The notes: generated from the letters alone by a model not told the origin. Counted from the first letter of the stretch, positions 8,793 through 16,525 are shown. The stretch is 61,177 nucleotides of DNA from Thermomicrobiales bacterium (GCA_030446685.1 JAUJMV010000007.1:104486-165662), one strand, 5' to 3'. A program made the numbers and translations.

Positions 8793-9935
8793 ATGACGAC
8801 GCGGGTCGGGATTCTCGGCGGGGGACAACTGGCGCGGATGACGATCGGCGCGGCGATCGCGCTCGGCGTCGACGTGGCGATCTTCGAGCGCGAGGCTGAC
8901 AGCCCGGCCGGTCGCTTGACCCGGCAGGAGGTCGTCGGGCCGTGGGAATCGCCCGACGTGCAGCGGCGGTTCGCCGCGCTCTGCGACGTGATCACGCTCG
9001 AAAGCGAGTTCGTCGATCCGGCCATCCTGACGGCCTTCGCCGAACTCGGCGTGCCGGTCCGCCCCGGCGCGGCGACGCTGGCGATCGTCGGGGACAAGCT
9101 GCGCCAGAAGGAACACCTCGCCGCCGCCGGCGCGGTCCCGTTGCCGCCCTTCCGCGCGGTCGCCACGCCCGAGGATGTGCTGCGCGCCGGGGCCGAGTGG
9201 GGCTGGCCGGTCGTCCTCAAGGCCCGCCGCCTCTCCTACGACGGCTACGGCAACGCGACGGTGCGCGCGCCCGGCGAGGTCGCGGCGGCCTGGGCGCGGC
9301 TGGGGGCGCCGGGGCGGGCGCTCTACGCCGAGGCGTTCGTCCCCTTCCGGCGCGAGCTGGCGGTGATGGTCGCGCGGTCGGCCGGCGGCGCGGTGGCGGT
9401 CTACCCGGTCGTGGAGACGGTGCAGGCGGCCGACGCCCACATCTGCCGCGCCGTCCGCGCCCCCGCCGCGGTCGATCCGGCGGTGGCCGAACGGGCGGCG
9501 GCGATCGCGCGGCGGGCGGTCGACGCGGTCGGCGCGGTCGGCGTCGTCGGGGTGGAGCTGTTCGAGACGGCCGACGGCGCGCTCCTCTACAACGAGCTGG
9601 CCCCGCGCCCGCACAACTCCGGGCATTACACGATCGAGGGCTGCGCGACCTCGCAGTTCGAGAACCACCTGCGCGCCGTCCTCGACCTCCCGCTCGGCAG
9701 CACCGCGCTCGTCGCGCCCGCCGCCGTGATGGTCAACCTCCTCGGGCAGACCGACGGCCCCGCCGTCCCGCACGGCCTCGCCGACGCGCTGGCCGTCCCC
9801 GGCGCGCATGTCCACCTCTACGGCAAGCGCCGCGCCCGCCCCGGCCGCAAGATGGGCCACGTCACCGCCCTCGGCCCCGACCTCGCCGCGGCGGAGGCCA
9901 CCGCCAGCCGCGCGGCCGGGGCGATCCGGCTGTGA
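8793..9935 (+). CDS. purK: N5-carboxyaminoimidazole ribonucleotide synthase
   Basis: PurK uses ATP and bicarbonate to convert AIR to N5-CAIR in purine synthesis. The 380-residue product has the N-terminal pre-ATP-grasp motif GILGGGQLARM, the ATP-grasp elements VVLKARRLSYDGYGN and GVVGVELFETADG, and the family hallmark NELAPRPHNSGHYTIE. The length fits the family and no frame break is seen. ATG 8793 is chosen because GILGGGQLARM begins a few residues later; upstream in-frame starts would add an unrelated Arg/Gly-rich leader. The partner enzyme PurE is encoded 0.7 kb downstream, with a HIT gene between them. Confidence 0.95.
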   Translation: MTTRVGILGGGQLARMTIGAAIALGVDVAIFEREADSPAGRLTRQEVVGPWESPDVQRRFAALCDVITLESEFVDPAILTAFAELGVPVRPGAATLAIVGDKLRQKEHLAAAGAVPLPPFRAVATPEDVLRAGAEWGWPVVLKARRLSYDGYGNATVRAPGEVAAAWARLGAPGRALYAEAFVPFRRELAVMVARSAGGAVAVYPVVETVQAADAHICRAVRAPAAVDPAVAERAAAIARRAVDAVGAVGVVGVELFETADGALLYNELAPRPHNSGHYTIEGCATSQFENHLRAVLDLPLGSTALVAPAAVMVNLLGQTDGPAVPHGLADALAVPGAHVHLYGKRRARPGRKMGHVTALGPDLAAAEATASRAAGAIRL

Positions 9936-10143
9936 TGGGCCTCACCCCGGCGCGACCGCGTCCTTGGATTTGCACCAGCCGTGGTATGGAGAGCGCCCCC
10001 ATCCGGCGGGAACAACGCCGCCCAGACATGGGCGACTCCCCCAAAGTTGGGGGCTGGGGGGGGCGCTAACGTCTGGCGAGCCTCCGCTCGGGGTGATACA
10101 TTCGCCCTGGGGATGAGGGCTCACCTTCACTGGGCGCGCCTGC
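9936..10143. other. Intergenic region between purK and the HIT gene
   Basis: This stretch of about 200 bp has no credible gene. It contains a hairpin-forming run (CCCCC AAAGTT GGGGG near 10039-10055) that could end the purK transcript, and then the promoter region of the HIT gene. Confidence 0.5.
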
Positions 10144-10149
10144 TATACT
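10144..10149 (+). promoter_or_regulatory. -10 element of a probable leaderless promoter for the HIT gene
   Basis: TATACT lies only 6 nt upstream of the ATG at 10156, so transcription would start at or next to the start codon and leave no room for a ribosome-binding site. The -35 is poor (TTCACT lies at non-standard spacing). Confidence 0.5.
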
Positions 10150-10155
10150 GCCGGC

Positions 10156-10609
10156 ATGGAAGGGTGCATCTTCTGCCGGATCATCGCCCGCCAGGCGCCG
10201 GCTTACATCATCGCTGAGACCGATCGGGTGATCGTCTTCCTCTCGTTGGAGCATCACCCCCTCGTCGTGCCCAAGGCCCACATCCCCGACATCTACACGC
10301 TGGATGACGCCACCGGCGCGGCGATCATGCGCGAGACGGTCGCGATCGCCCGGGCGGTGAAGGCCGGGCTGGGCTGCGACGGGGTCTACCTGGCGCAAGC
10401 AAACGAGCCCGCCGCCGGGCAGGACGTCTTCCACTTCCACCTGCACGTCTATGCCCGCGCTGGCACGGCGATGCCATGCGGATCGTGGCGCCGGGGGAGG
10501 AGATGGTCGCCGCGCACACCCCGACCTGCATGGGGCGAAGCAGCAGACACGGGACCAGATCAGCAAGGCGCTGCTCGATCTGCGCGCGCGCGGCGAGGAG
10601 GCGCGATGA
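10156..10609 (+). pseudogene. HIT-family nucleotide hydrolase, frameshifted near its end
   Basis: HIT proteins cleave nucleoside phosphoramidates or dinucleoside polyphosphates. The N-terminal two thirds are clean: CIFCRIIARQAPAYIIAETD, the PLVVPKAHIPD strand, and the catalytic triad HFHLHVYAR at about residues 96-104. After that the frame breaks: the expected continuation MRIVAPGEEMVAAHTP is in a second frame and GAKQQTRDQISKALLDLRA in a third. The natural stop is TGA at 10607-10609, overlapping the purE start. At least two indels are needed. The active site precedes the first break. Since purE downstream is also broken, a stretch of poor base calling is a realistic explanation. Confidence 0.8.
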
Positions 10610-11292
10610 CCCCCCAGCGCCCTGGTCGGCATCATCGATCGTGGGCAGCGACTCGGACTTGCCGACGATGCGCGAGGCGGCGCCCGGTCTGCGCCCGCTC
10701 GCCATGGCCTCGCGCGCGTTCCCCACGAACTGCGCGTCGTCATCGGCGCACCGCACGCCGCGGCGACATGGCCGACTACGCCGAGCACGCGCACGGGCGT
10801 TGATCGAGGTGAGCGGGCGCCAGACCGAGGCGGGGCGGAGCAGGCCGAGGATCTCGCCGCGACCCGCTGCCGGTGATCGGCGTGCCGATCAGGGGGCGCG
10901 CCCTCGACGGCCTCGACTCGCTCCTCTCGATCGTGCAACCGCCGAACGGCGTGCCGTCGCCACGGTCGCCATCGGCGGCTGTTCGACGCCGGCCTGCTGG
11001 CGGTGCAGATCCTCATCGCGCACGACCCCGAACTGCTGGCCCGCGTCCTGCGCGCGCCGGACGAACTCGCGGCCCTGTCCCGCGCGGCGAACGACGGCCT
11101 GACCGCCGGGAATGCGAGGCGATCCTCGGCGCGGCGCCTCGGGCCTACAGGAACAAGACGGGGAGCGAGCGGCCTCTCCCGGCGCGGCGACCACCCTTCC
11201 CCCGCGAGCCCTCCGGCGAACCCTGGGACGAGGACGACCTGGACGCCCTGTATCCCGCACTCGTCAGGCGCTTTTTCGGCGAAGAGGCATAG
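10606..11292 (+). pseudogene. purE: N5-CAIR mutase, multiply frameshifted
   Basis: PurE converts N5-CAIR to CAIR, the step after PurK. The diagnostic pieces are all present but in different frames: ALVGIIVGSDSDLPTMREAA behind the ATG at 10606 (reading this needs frame correction), SAHRTPRR and MADYAEHA near 10745-10790, [20 protein letters not shown] (10870-10930), VATVAIGG, and [10 protein letters not shown] with further correction. At least four indels are required. Beyond the usual PurE end (about residue 165) one frame continues with [20 protein letters not shown] and [20 protein letters not shown] to 11292, a C-terminal extension I do not know in the family. As purE is normally essential for de novo purines, error or a second copy elsewhere should be considered. 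Confidence 0.75.
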
Positions 11293-11330
11293 CCGCGGCC
11301 CATGAGTACCGGCGGCAGCGGTATCCTTCA

Positions 11331-11450
11331 CCCCGCGCCCCGTCAACGCAAGCGCGCCTCGAAGAACGCCAGCGTCTTGCGCCAGGCGTCGGCCGCGGCG
11401 GGGTAGTTGGTGAGGGGCTGCGCCTTGTCCCGCCCCGCGAAGGGTTAGCC
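11331..11450 (-). pseudogene. Short duplicated remnant of the dienelactone hydrolase 3' end
   Basis: This segment closely matches 12695-12855, the C-terminal end of the intact dienelactone hydrolase gene and its 3' flank, in the same orientation. A block of about 60 bp is missing in the middle. Only about 30 codons remain, so it is a fragment left by a local duplication or recombination event. Confidence 0.8.
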
Positions 11451-11467
11451 CGTGAGGGATCGCAGCG

Positions 11468-11890
11468 GTGACGTCGGAGACAGCAGTGGCGCTGGCGCCG
11501 CAGATGGGCGCCACGCCCTCGGCCGGCGATCCGGGCGCGGGCGCGGCCGGTAACTCGGTGAAGATGCGGGTGCAGCTTCAGCAGCAGCGCGGGCGGGGGA
11601 ACACCGTCGATCACGCTTCGGTGACGCTGACCGATCCCCGCGGGGGCGGGGTGACAGCGGCCCAGGTTGTCGCGGCGCTCCAAGACCTCCACAACCACCC
11701 GGCTATACCGAATCGGGAACAACGACGGGCGGCCGTAGCGCTCACCCGTGCCATCGCTTGGATCCAGAGCCGGCCACCCGACGGCGTAGCGGCCGTGGTC
11801 AAGAAGAGCTTTTACTTCGATCCGGGAAATCCAAGTCACTCGTGGCGTTTCGATGTCGAAAATCTCCGTGGGCACAACTTGCGACGGTGA
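11468..11890 (+). CDS. Hypothetical protein, 140 aa
   Basis: I do not recognise this protein. It begins with a low-complexity Ala/Gly/Pro segment, followed by KMRVQLQQQRGRGNTVDHAS, a helical stretch (AAQVVAALQDLHNHPAIPNR), an Arg/Ala helix (RRAAVALTRAIAWIQ) and a more hydrophilic end with KSFYFDPGNPSHSWRFDVEN. There is no signal peptide or membrane segment. ATG/GTG choice near 11468 is uncertain because codons before about residue 30 look like spacer. It lies 39 bp upstream of the start of the HTH protein on the same strand, so a functional link is likely. Base composition is slightly less GC-rich than the flanks. Confidence 0.5.
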   Translation: MTSETAVALAPQMGATPSAGDPGAGAAGNSVKMRVQLQQQRGRGNTVDHASVTLTDPRGGGVTAAQVVAALQDLHNHPAIPNREQRRAAVALTRAIAWIQSRPPDGVAAVVKKSFYFDPGNPSHSWRFDVENLRGHNLRR

Positions 11891-11905
11891 CCTGTGGCGT
11901 ACAAT
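11879..11905 (+). promoter_or_regulatory. Possible promoter of the HTH gene
   Basis: TTGCGA (11879-11884) and TACAAT (11900-11905) are separated by 15 bp, shorter than ideal. The predicted start near 11912 lies just before the Shine-Dalgarno AGGAGG (11915-11920). Confidence 0.35.
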
Positions 11906-11929
11906 AGGTGAATGAGGAGGGACAGGGCG

Positions 11930-12553
11930 GTGATTGCCGAACAGACCACTTCGTACACGTACTGGATCGCCGAGCAGCGCCCACCGGTGACAATCGAACT
12001 GACCGCGCGCGTGGAAATACCCGGCGAGGATGAAGCCGACGTGACGACGGTGCTGCAATTCGAGGAACCCCTCGCGCCGCGGATCGAAGAGGCGGTGCGG
12101 CAGGGGCTGTACGACGGTGTCCACGGTGGTATCGCCGCAACAGGCTTCCCCTTGCCGGCGCAAGGCTTGACTGTCAGGGTCCTGCGCCTGCGCCTCGATC
12201 CACAGGACAGTTTTGCTCGCGCTGGGGACATCCGCTCTCTTGGCCGCACCATTCAGTCGGTGATGATAGAGGTAGTCGCCTCACTGTGGAGCGGTCTGCG
12301 CAATCTCGAGTTGCCGGAGAAGGTTCGGCGGAGCATTTCCACCAAAGGGGACCAGCACCTCGCCGGCCTCAGCACGCGCGAGACCGAGGTGCTGTGCCTC
12401 GCGGCACTCGGGATGACGAGCGCCGAGGTCGGCGAGGAACTGGGCCTCGCCCCAAGCACGGTCAGGTCGTCTCTGTCCAGCATCTATCGCAGGCTCGGGC
12501 TCTCGTCGCTCTACGAGGCGCGGGAGTTCGCCCGCAGCCACGGCCTGGGATAG
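11930..12553 (+). CDS. LuxR-type HTH protein with an EF-G/TetM domain IV-like N-terminal half
   Basis: The 207-residue product has two parts. The C-terminal about 65 residues are a LuxR/GerE helix-turn-helix: LSTRETEVLCLAALGMTSAE, VGEELGLAPSTVRSSLSSIY and RRLGLSSLYEAREFARSHGL, with the usual TxREx(E/V)L start. The N-terminal part (about residues 15-125) has no receiver or PAS features. Its order of elements, EEAVRQGLYDGVHGGI, ATGFPLPAQGLTVRVLRL, then DIRSLGRTIQSVMIEVVAS, resembles domain IV of EF-G and tetracycline-resistance TetM (the -AVxxGxxxG--GxP-VxDxxV- region and the helix after it), without the GTPase domain. GTG 11930 is preferred over ATG 11912 because AGGAGG (11915-11920) is 9 nt upstream. 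It may regulate in response to ribosome or RNA state; this is inference. It could instead be an unrelated S5-like fold. Confidence 0.7.
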   Translation: MIAEQTTSYTYWIAEQRPPVTIELTARVEIPGEDEADVTTVLQFEEPLAPRIEEAVRQGLYDGVHGGIAATGFPLPAQGLTVRVLRLRLDPQDSFARAGDIRSLGRTIQSVMIEVVASLWSGLRNLELPEKVRRSISTKGDQHLAGLSTRETEVLCLAALGMTSAEVGEELGLAPSTVRSSLSSIYRRLGLSSLYEAREFARSHGLG

Positions 12554-12705
12554 CAGTATTCGTGGGTCGTCGGCTAGCGGTCGCGGCCCAGGCCGAAGGT
12601 CCGAACGCGGCCCCCCCTTTCGCCCGCCATGCACCGCCCAACTATCGGGCTCGGTCTCCCGGACGCGGGACGTTCGACCTTCAGACCTTCGACCCCCGCG
12701 CCCCG
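12554..12705. other. Convergent intergenic region
   Basis: About 150 bp between the HTH gene and the dienelactone hydrolase gene. I see no gene and no clear hairpin terminator. The last 10-15 bp are the flank copied in the remnant at 11331-11450. Confidence 0.4.
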
Positions 12706-13386
12706 TCAGCGCAGGTGCGCCTCGAAGAACGCCAGCGTCTTGCGCCAGGCGTCGGCCGCGGCGGCGGGGTTGTAGGCCTCGGGGCGCCGCTCGTTGAAGA
12801 AGGCGTGGCCCGCGCCGGGGTAGGTGGTGAAGCTGTGCGCCTTGCCCCGCTCCGCGAGCTGCCGGTCCAGCGCCGCGACCACCTCCGGGTTCACGGAGTC
12901 GTCCCGCTCCCCGAAGTGGCCGAGGACCGGCGCCCTGAGCGCGTCGAGATCGGGCTTGACCGCCGGGTGTCCGCCGTAGAAGACGACGCAGGCCGCGATG
13001 TCGTCGGGGTTGTCGCCGGCGGCGTAGAGGCTGAGCGCGCCGCCCATGCAGAAGCCGACGACGCCGACCGGCTTGCCGGTCAGCTCGCGCAGATGGCGGG
13101 CCGCGCCGCGCAGATCGTTCGCCGCCTCCTCGATCCGCAGCGCCATCATCAGCTTGCCCGCCTCGTCCGGCTCGGTCGCGATCCGGCCGTGGAAGAGATC
13201 GGGCGCTAACGCGGTGTAGCCGGCGGCGGCGAAACGCTCGGCGATGTCCTTGATGTCGCTCTTCTCGCCCGCGATCCCCCACCACTCCTGGATAACGACG
13301 ACACCGGGGGCGCCCGCGTCATCCGCCCGCGCCAGGTAGCCGGGACAGGCGCCGCCGTTCGCCGGAAACGCGATCATCTCGCCCAT
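12706..13386 (-). CDS. Dienelactone hydrolase family protein
   Basis: This 226-residue alpha/beta hydrolase belongs to the family that opens dienelactone rings in chloroaromatic breakdown, though most members act on other esters. The catalytic triad is visible: Cys113 in GFCMGG, Asp162 or Asp163 in GERDDSV, and His194 in GAGHAF. The conserved Glu34 of VIQEWWG, which activates the cysteine in the family, is also present. The start at 13386 is supported by GAGGAGGGA just upstream; an alternative GTG at 13431 is less likely. The protein looks cytoplasmic. A truncated copy of its 3' end lies at 11331-11450. The gene stands alone on the minus strand. Confidence 0.92.
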   Translation of the reverse strand: MGEMIAFPANGGACPGYLARADDAGAPGVVVIQEWWGIAGEKSDIKDIAERFAAAGYTALAPDLFHGRIATEPDEAGKLMMALRIEEAANDLRGAARHLRELTGKPVGVVGFCMGGALSLYAAGDNPDDIAACVVFYGGHPAVKPDLDALRAPVLGHFGERDDSVNPEVVAALDRQLAERGKAHSFTTYPGAGHAFFNERRPEAYNPAAAADAWRKTLAFFEAHLR

Positions 13387-13448
13387 CGGGCTTCCCTCCT
13401 CTCGCCGGCCGGTCGCCGACACTACGGTCACGGGATCGACCGGTCCCG

Positions 13449-13934
13449 CTACTCGGCGGCGGGTGTGGCCTGGCCCTGGGCCACCGTCATCACCTCGGCG
13501 CCGACGCTGCGGACGCTCCCGCCGTCGATTATCGTCGTCTCGCCGCCGAGGCCGAGCACCCCGCCCTTGCGCGCCGTCAGGCTCAATACCCGGCCGGTCA
13601 GCGGATCGACGTCGACGCTGTTGACCGTGCCGAAGAGCGTGCCGGCCTCGTCGACGACCTTCAGCCGCTTGAACTGGCTCAGCCCGGCCAGCGCGCCGAC
13701 CGGGCTGTCCTTGGCGACCACCTGCGCCACCTGGCTGCTCTCCACCGTCACGGCATCCGCGCCGACGTTCTTCACCTGGCTGAAGGGGACGACGAACGAC
13801 TGCCCGCTCCCCTTGACCCGGAGCGCCTCCACCCCCAGCCCCCTGGTGTCGAAGAGGAGATCGTCGATGTGCCCCAGTGTCGCGCCCTCGTTGATCGAGA
13901 CGATCGCCATCCCCTTGAGCTTGTCCGCGTCCAT
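13449..13934 (-). CDS. PRC-barrel domain protein
   Basis: The 161-residue product consists of two PRC-barrel-like repeats. The first (about residues 1-75) has MAIVSINEGATLGHIDDLLF and SFVVPFSQVKNVGADAVTVE. The second (about 80-150) has FKRLKVVDEAGTLFGTVNSV and TTIIDGGSVRSVGAEVMTV. PRC barrels are small beta domains found in photosystem H subunit, RimM and sporulation proteins, usually mediating protein or RNA contacts. No membrane segment is seen. The start is fixed by GGGAGGG 8 nt upstream. The fold-back repeat at 14031-14136 lies in its upstream region. A specific function cannot be given. Confidence 0.88.
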   Translation of the reverse strand: MDADKLKGMAIVSINEGATLGHIDDLLFDTRGLGVEALRVKGSGQSFVVPFSQVKNVGADAVTVESSQVAQVVAKDSPVGALAGLSQFKRLKVVDEAGTLFGTVNSVDVDPLTGRVLSLTARKGGVLGLGGETTIIDGGSVRSVGAEVMTVAQGQATPAAE

Positions 13935-14030
13935 GCCACGCCCTCCCTGTTGCCTATCTTGGGCACGAGCTACCGTCCGCGCCGGAGGCGCATCATACCA
14001 CGAGCGGCAGAGTGCAAAAGGTATGCCAAT

Positions 14031-14136
14031 GACGAGTGACGAGTGCTGAGTGCTGAGTGCTGAGCCGGCTTCCGCCATTCGCCACCCGTGGCGCGGCGCC
14101 GCCGTCCCACTCATTACTCAGCACTCGTCACTCGTC
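14031..14136. repeat. Fold-back of GAGTGAC/GAGTGCT heptamers
   Basis: Positions 14031-14051 and 14116-14136 are perfect 21-bp inverted copies, and both arms continue as tandem 7-bp units (GAGTGCT, GAGTGAC) for up to 40 bp. The element lies between divergent genes (PRC-barrel and flavoprotein). Similar unit-built fold-backs occur at 3363-3508 and 27443-27547. Confidence 0.9.
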
Positions 14137-14247
14137 ACTCGTCACTCGCGCGGTGTCACAGGGCGGTCGCCTGGATCGTCTCCTGGTTGCGATGGCAAAG
14201 GGGCCGTCGCGGGGCCAGTGGCACGGCAGCGTGCAAGGAGCGGAGCG

Positions 14248-15615
14248 ATGGGCGATCACAACGGGCGGGTCACGGAAGAGCGGGGCGGCGAGGTCGTCAT
14301 CGTCGGGGGCGGTCTGGCCGGGCTGACGGCGGCCCTGGTGCTGGCGCGGGCGGGCCGCGCGGTGACCCTCTTCGAGCGGGCCGGGGCGGTCGGCGGGCGC
14401 GCGACGACGCACATCCACGACGGCTTCTCCTTCAACCAGGGGCCGCACGCGCTCTACCTGGGCGGGCCGGGCGCAGCCGCCCTGCGCCGGCTCGGCATCG
14501 CGTTCACGGGGGGCCAGCCGCCGCTCGCGGGGCTGGGCGTCAGGGACGGGCGGCTGCACCCCCTCCCCGCCGGCGCCGGCTCGCTGCTGACGACCGGGCT
14601 GCTGGGGCCGCGCGCCAAGCTCGAACTCGCGCGCTTCCTGGCCGGGCTGGGCCGGCTCGATTCGGCGCCGCTCGTGCGCCTCTCGCTCGGGGACTGGCTC
14701 GACCGCGCGTTCCGCCGGCCGGAGACACGCCAGTTCCTGGCCGCGCTCGCCCGCGTGACGACCTATACCGACGCGCCCGATCTGTTGAGCGCCGGGGCCT
14801 TCCTCGCGCAACTGCGGATCGGCCTCCAGCCGGGCGTCTGCTACCTCGACGACGGCTGGCAGACGCTGGTGGACGGCTTGTCGGCGGCGGCACAAGCGGC
14901 CGGCGCGCGGATCGTCACCGGCGCCAGGGTCGCCGCGGTCGAGCACGACGGGGCCGCGCGCGGCGTGCGCCTGGCCGCCGGCGCGCTCCGGCCGGCGGGG
15001 GCGGTCGTGCTCGCCACCGGCCCGGCCGCCGCCCCCGCCCGCGTCGCGGGCGGCGACGACCCACCCCTCGACCGCTGGGCGGAAGGGGCGACGCCGGTCA
15101 GGGCGGCCTGCCTCGACCTCGCGCTGCGCCGCCTGCCGGAGCCGCGCTGGCCCCTCGCCTTCGGCATCGACCGCCCGCTCTACCTCTCGGTCCACTCGGC
15201 CGTCGCGCGGCTGGCGCCGGCCGGCGGCGCGACGGTCCATGTGGCAAAATACCTGCACCCGGCCGCCCCCGCCGACCCGCACGCCGACAAGCGCGAGCTG
15301 GAGGGGCTGCTCGACCTCGTCCAGCCCGGCTGGCGCGACGAGATCGTCGCGCGGCGCTTCCTCCCGAAGCTGGTCGTCACGAACACGCTGGTCGCGGCGG
15401 CGCGGGGCGGCCTGGCCGGGCGACCGGGTCCGGCCGTGCCGGGGATCGACAACCTCTACGTCGCGGGCGACTGGGTCGGCCCTGCGGGCATGCTCGCCGA
15501 CGCCAGCCTCGCCAGCGCCCAGCAGGCCGCCGAGCTGATCTTGCGCGACGGGGGGGCGAAGGTCGAAGGTCGAGGGGCCAACGTCGCGCCCTTCGCCGGG
15601 CAGGCGGCGGACTGA
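14248..15615 (+). CDS. FAD-dependent oxidoreductase (amine oxidase/phytoene desaturase-like)
   Basis: This 455-residue flavoprotein has the dinucleotide-binding motif VIVGGGLAGLTAAL (residues 18-31), Glu43 at the end of beta-2 and GGRATT (49-54) for FAD. The C-terminal FAD motif is NLYVAGDWVGPAGMLADASL (about 405-425). The middle contains substrate-domain segments such as FNQGPHALYLGGPGAAALR. The family includes phytoene desaturases, protoporphyrinogen oxidase and amine oxidases; the substrate is not determined. AAGGAG (14235-14240) precedes the ATG. The next gene, 46 bp downstream, encodes an ECF41-type sigma factor; ECF41 genes are known to neighbour oxidoreductases, decarboxylases or epimerases, so this enzyme is the probable partner or target. 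The C-terminal 20 residues are low complexity. Confidence 0.88.
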   Translation: MGDHNGRVTEERGGEVVIVGGGLAGLTAALVLARAGRAVTLFERAGAVGGRATTHIHDGFSFNQGPHALYLGGPGAAALRRLGIAFTGGQPPLAGLGVRDGRLHPLPAGAGSLLTTGLLGPRAKLELARFLAGLGRLDSAPLVRLSLGDWLDRAFRRPETRQFLAALARVTTYTDAPDLLSAGAFLAQLRIGLQPGVCYLDDGWQTLVDGLSAAAQAAGARIVTGARVAAVEHDGAARGVRLAAGALRPAGAVVLATGPAAAPARVAGGDDPPLDRWAEGATPVRAACLDLALRRLPEPRWPLAFGIDRPLYLSVHSAVARLAPAGGATVHVAKYLHPAAPADPHADKRELEGLLDLVQPGWRDEIVARRFLPKLVVTNTLVAAARGGLAGRPGPAVPGIDNLYVAGDWVGPAGMLADASLASAQQAAELILRDGGAKVEGRGANVAPFAGQAAD

Positions 15616-15661
15616 GCGGCGTTCCCCCTCGACCCGCGGCCTGTGACCACGGAGGCCCGTC

Positions 15662-16525
15662 GTGAGCGATGTCGCGACGTTCACCGAACACCGCCCGCTC
15701 CTCTTCTCGATCGCCTACCGCATGCTCGGGAGCGCGGCCGACGCCGAGGACATCGTGCAGGACACCTTCCTGCGCTGGCAGCGCGCGACCGCGTATGAGG
15801 TCGCCGCCCCGAAGGCGTACCTCTCCGCGGTCGCCACGCGGCTCTGCATCGATCACCTGCGGTCGGCGGCGGTCCGGCGCGCGGCCTACGTCGGGCCGAA
15901 CCTGCCGGAGCCGCTGCTGACCGCGCAGCAGCCCGGCCTCGCCGACACCGTCGAGCTGGCCGAGTCGCTCTCGCTGGCCTTCCTGGTCCTGCTGGAGAGC
16001 CTCTCCCCGACCGAGCGCGCCGCCTTCCTGCTGCGCGACACCTTCGGCTACGAGTACGCCGAGATCGCCAGCGTCGTCGGCAAGAGCGAGGCGAACTGCC
16101 GCCAGATGGTGCGCCGGGCGCGCCAGCACCTCGCCGAGCGCCGCCCGCGCTTCCCGGTCAGGCCGGAGCAGCGCGAGCGCCTGACCCGCCAGTTCCTGCG
16201 CACCTGCACCAGCGGCGACCTCGACGGGCTGGTCGCGCTCCTCACCGAGGACATCACCCTCTGGTCCGACGGCGGCGGCAAGGTCCAGGCGGCGCGCAAG
16301 CCGATCCAGGGCGCCGACAAGGTCGCGCGCTTCCTGCTCAGCCTCGTCGCCAAGTCGCCCGGCGCGCTGACCGTGCGCCTGGCGGAGATCAACGGCCAGC
16401 CCGGCTTCATCGTCTCCCTCGACGGCCGGCTCTCCAACGTCCTGACGCTGGACCTCGCCGACGACCGCATCCGCGGCATCCACATCATCGTCAACCCGGA
16501 CAAGCTGCGCGGGATCGAGGCGTGA
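15662..16525 (+). CDS. ECF41-group RNA polymerase sigma factor with SnoaL-like C-terminal domain
   Basis: The 287-residue product has sigma region 2 (LLFSIAYRMLGSAADAEDIV, QDTFLRW) in the first 75 residues and region 4 (LSPTERAAFLLRDTFGYEYA, EIASVVGKSEANCRQMVRR) at about 118-160. The linker contains YVGPNLPEP, the ECF41 linker motif with Asn for the usual Trp. The C-terminal about 110 residues form a SnoaL/NTF2-like domain with LWSDGGGKVQAA and an end of HIIVNPDKL, the two extra motifs of this group. ECF41 factors lack an anti-sigma gene; the C-terminal domain controls activity. The start is GTG 15662. It follows a flavoprotein gene by 46 bp, the typical context of the group. It probably directs transcription of that gene or of itself. 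Confidence 0.9.
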   Translation: MSDVATFTEHRPLLFSIAYRMLGSAADAEDIVQDTFLRWQRATAYEVAAPKAYLSAVATRLCIDHLRSAAVRRAAYVGPNLPEPLLTAQQPGLADTVELAESLSLAFLVLLESLSPTERAAFLLRDTFGYEYAEIASVVGKSEANCRQMVRRARQHLAERRPRFPVRPEQRERLTRQFLRTCTSGDLDGLVALLTEDITLWSDGGGKVQAARKPIQGADKVARFLLSLVAKSPGALTVRLAEINGQPGFIVSLDGRLSNVLTLDLADDRIRGIHIIVNPDKLRGIEA

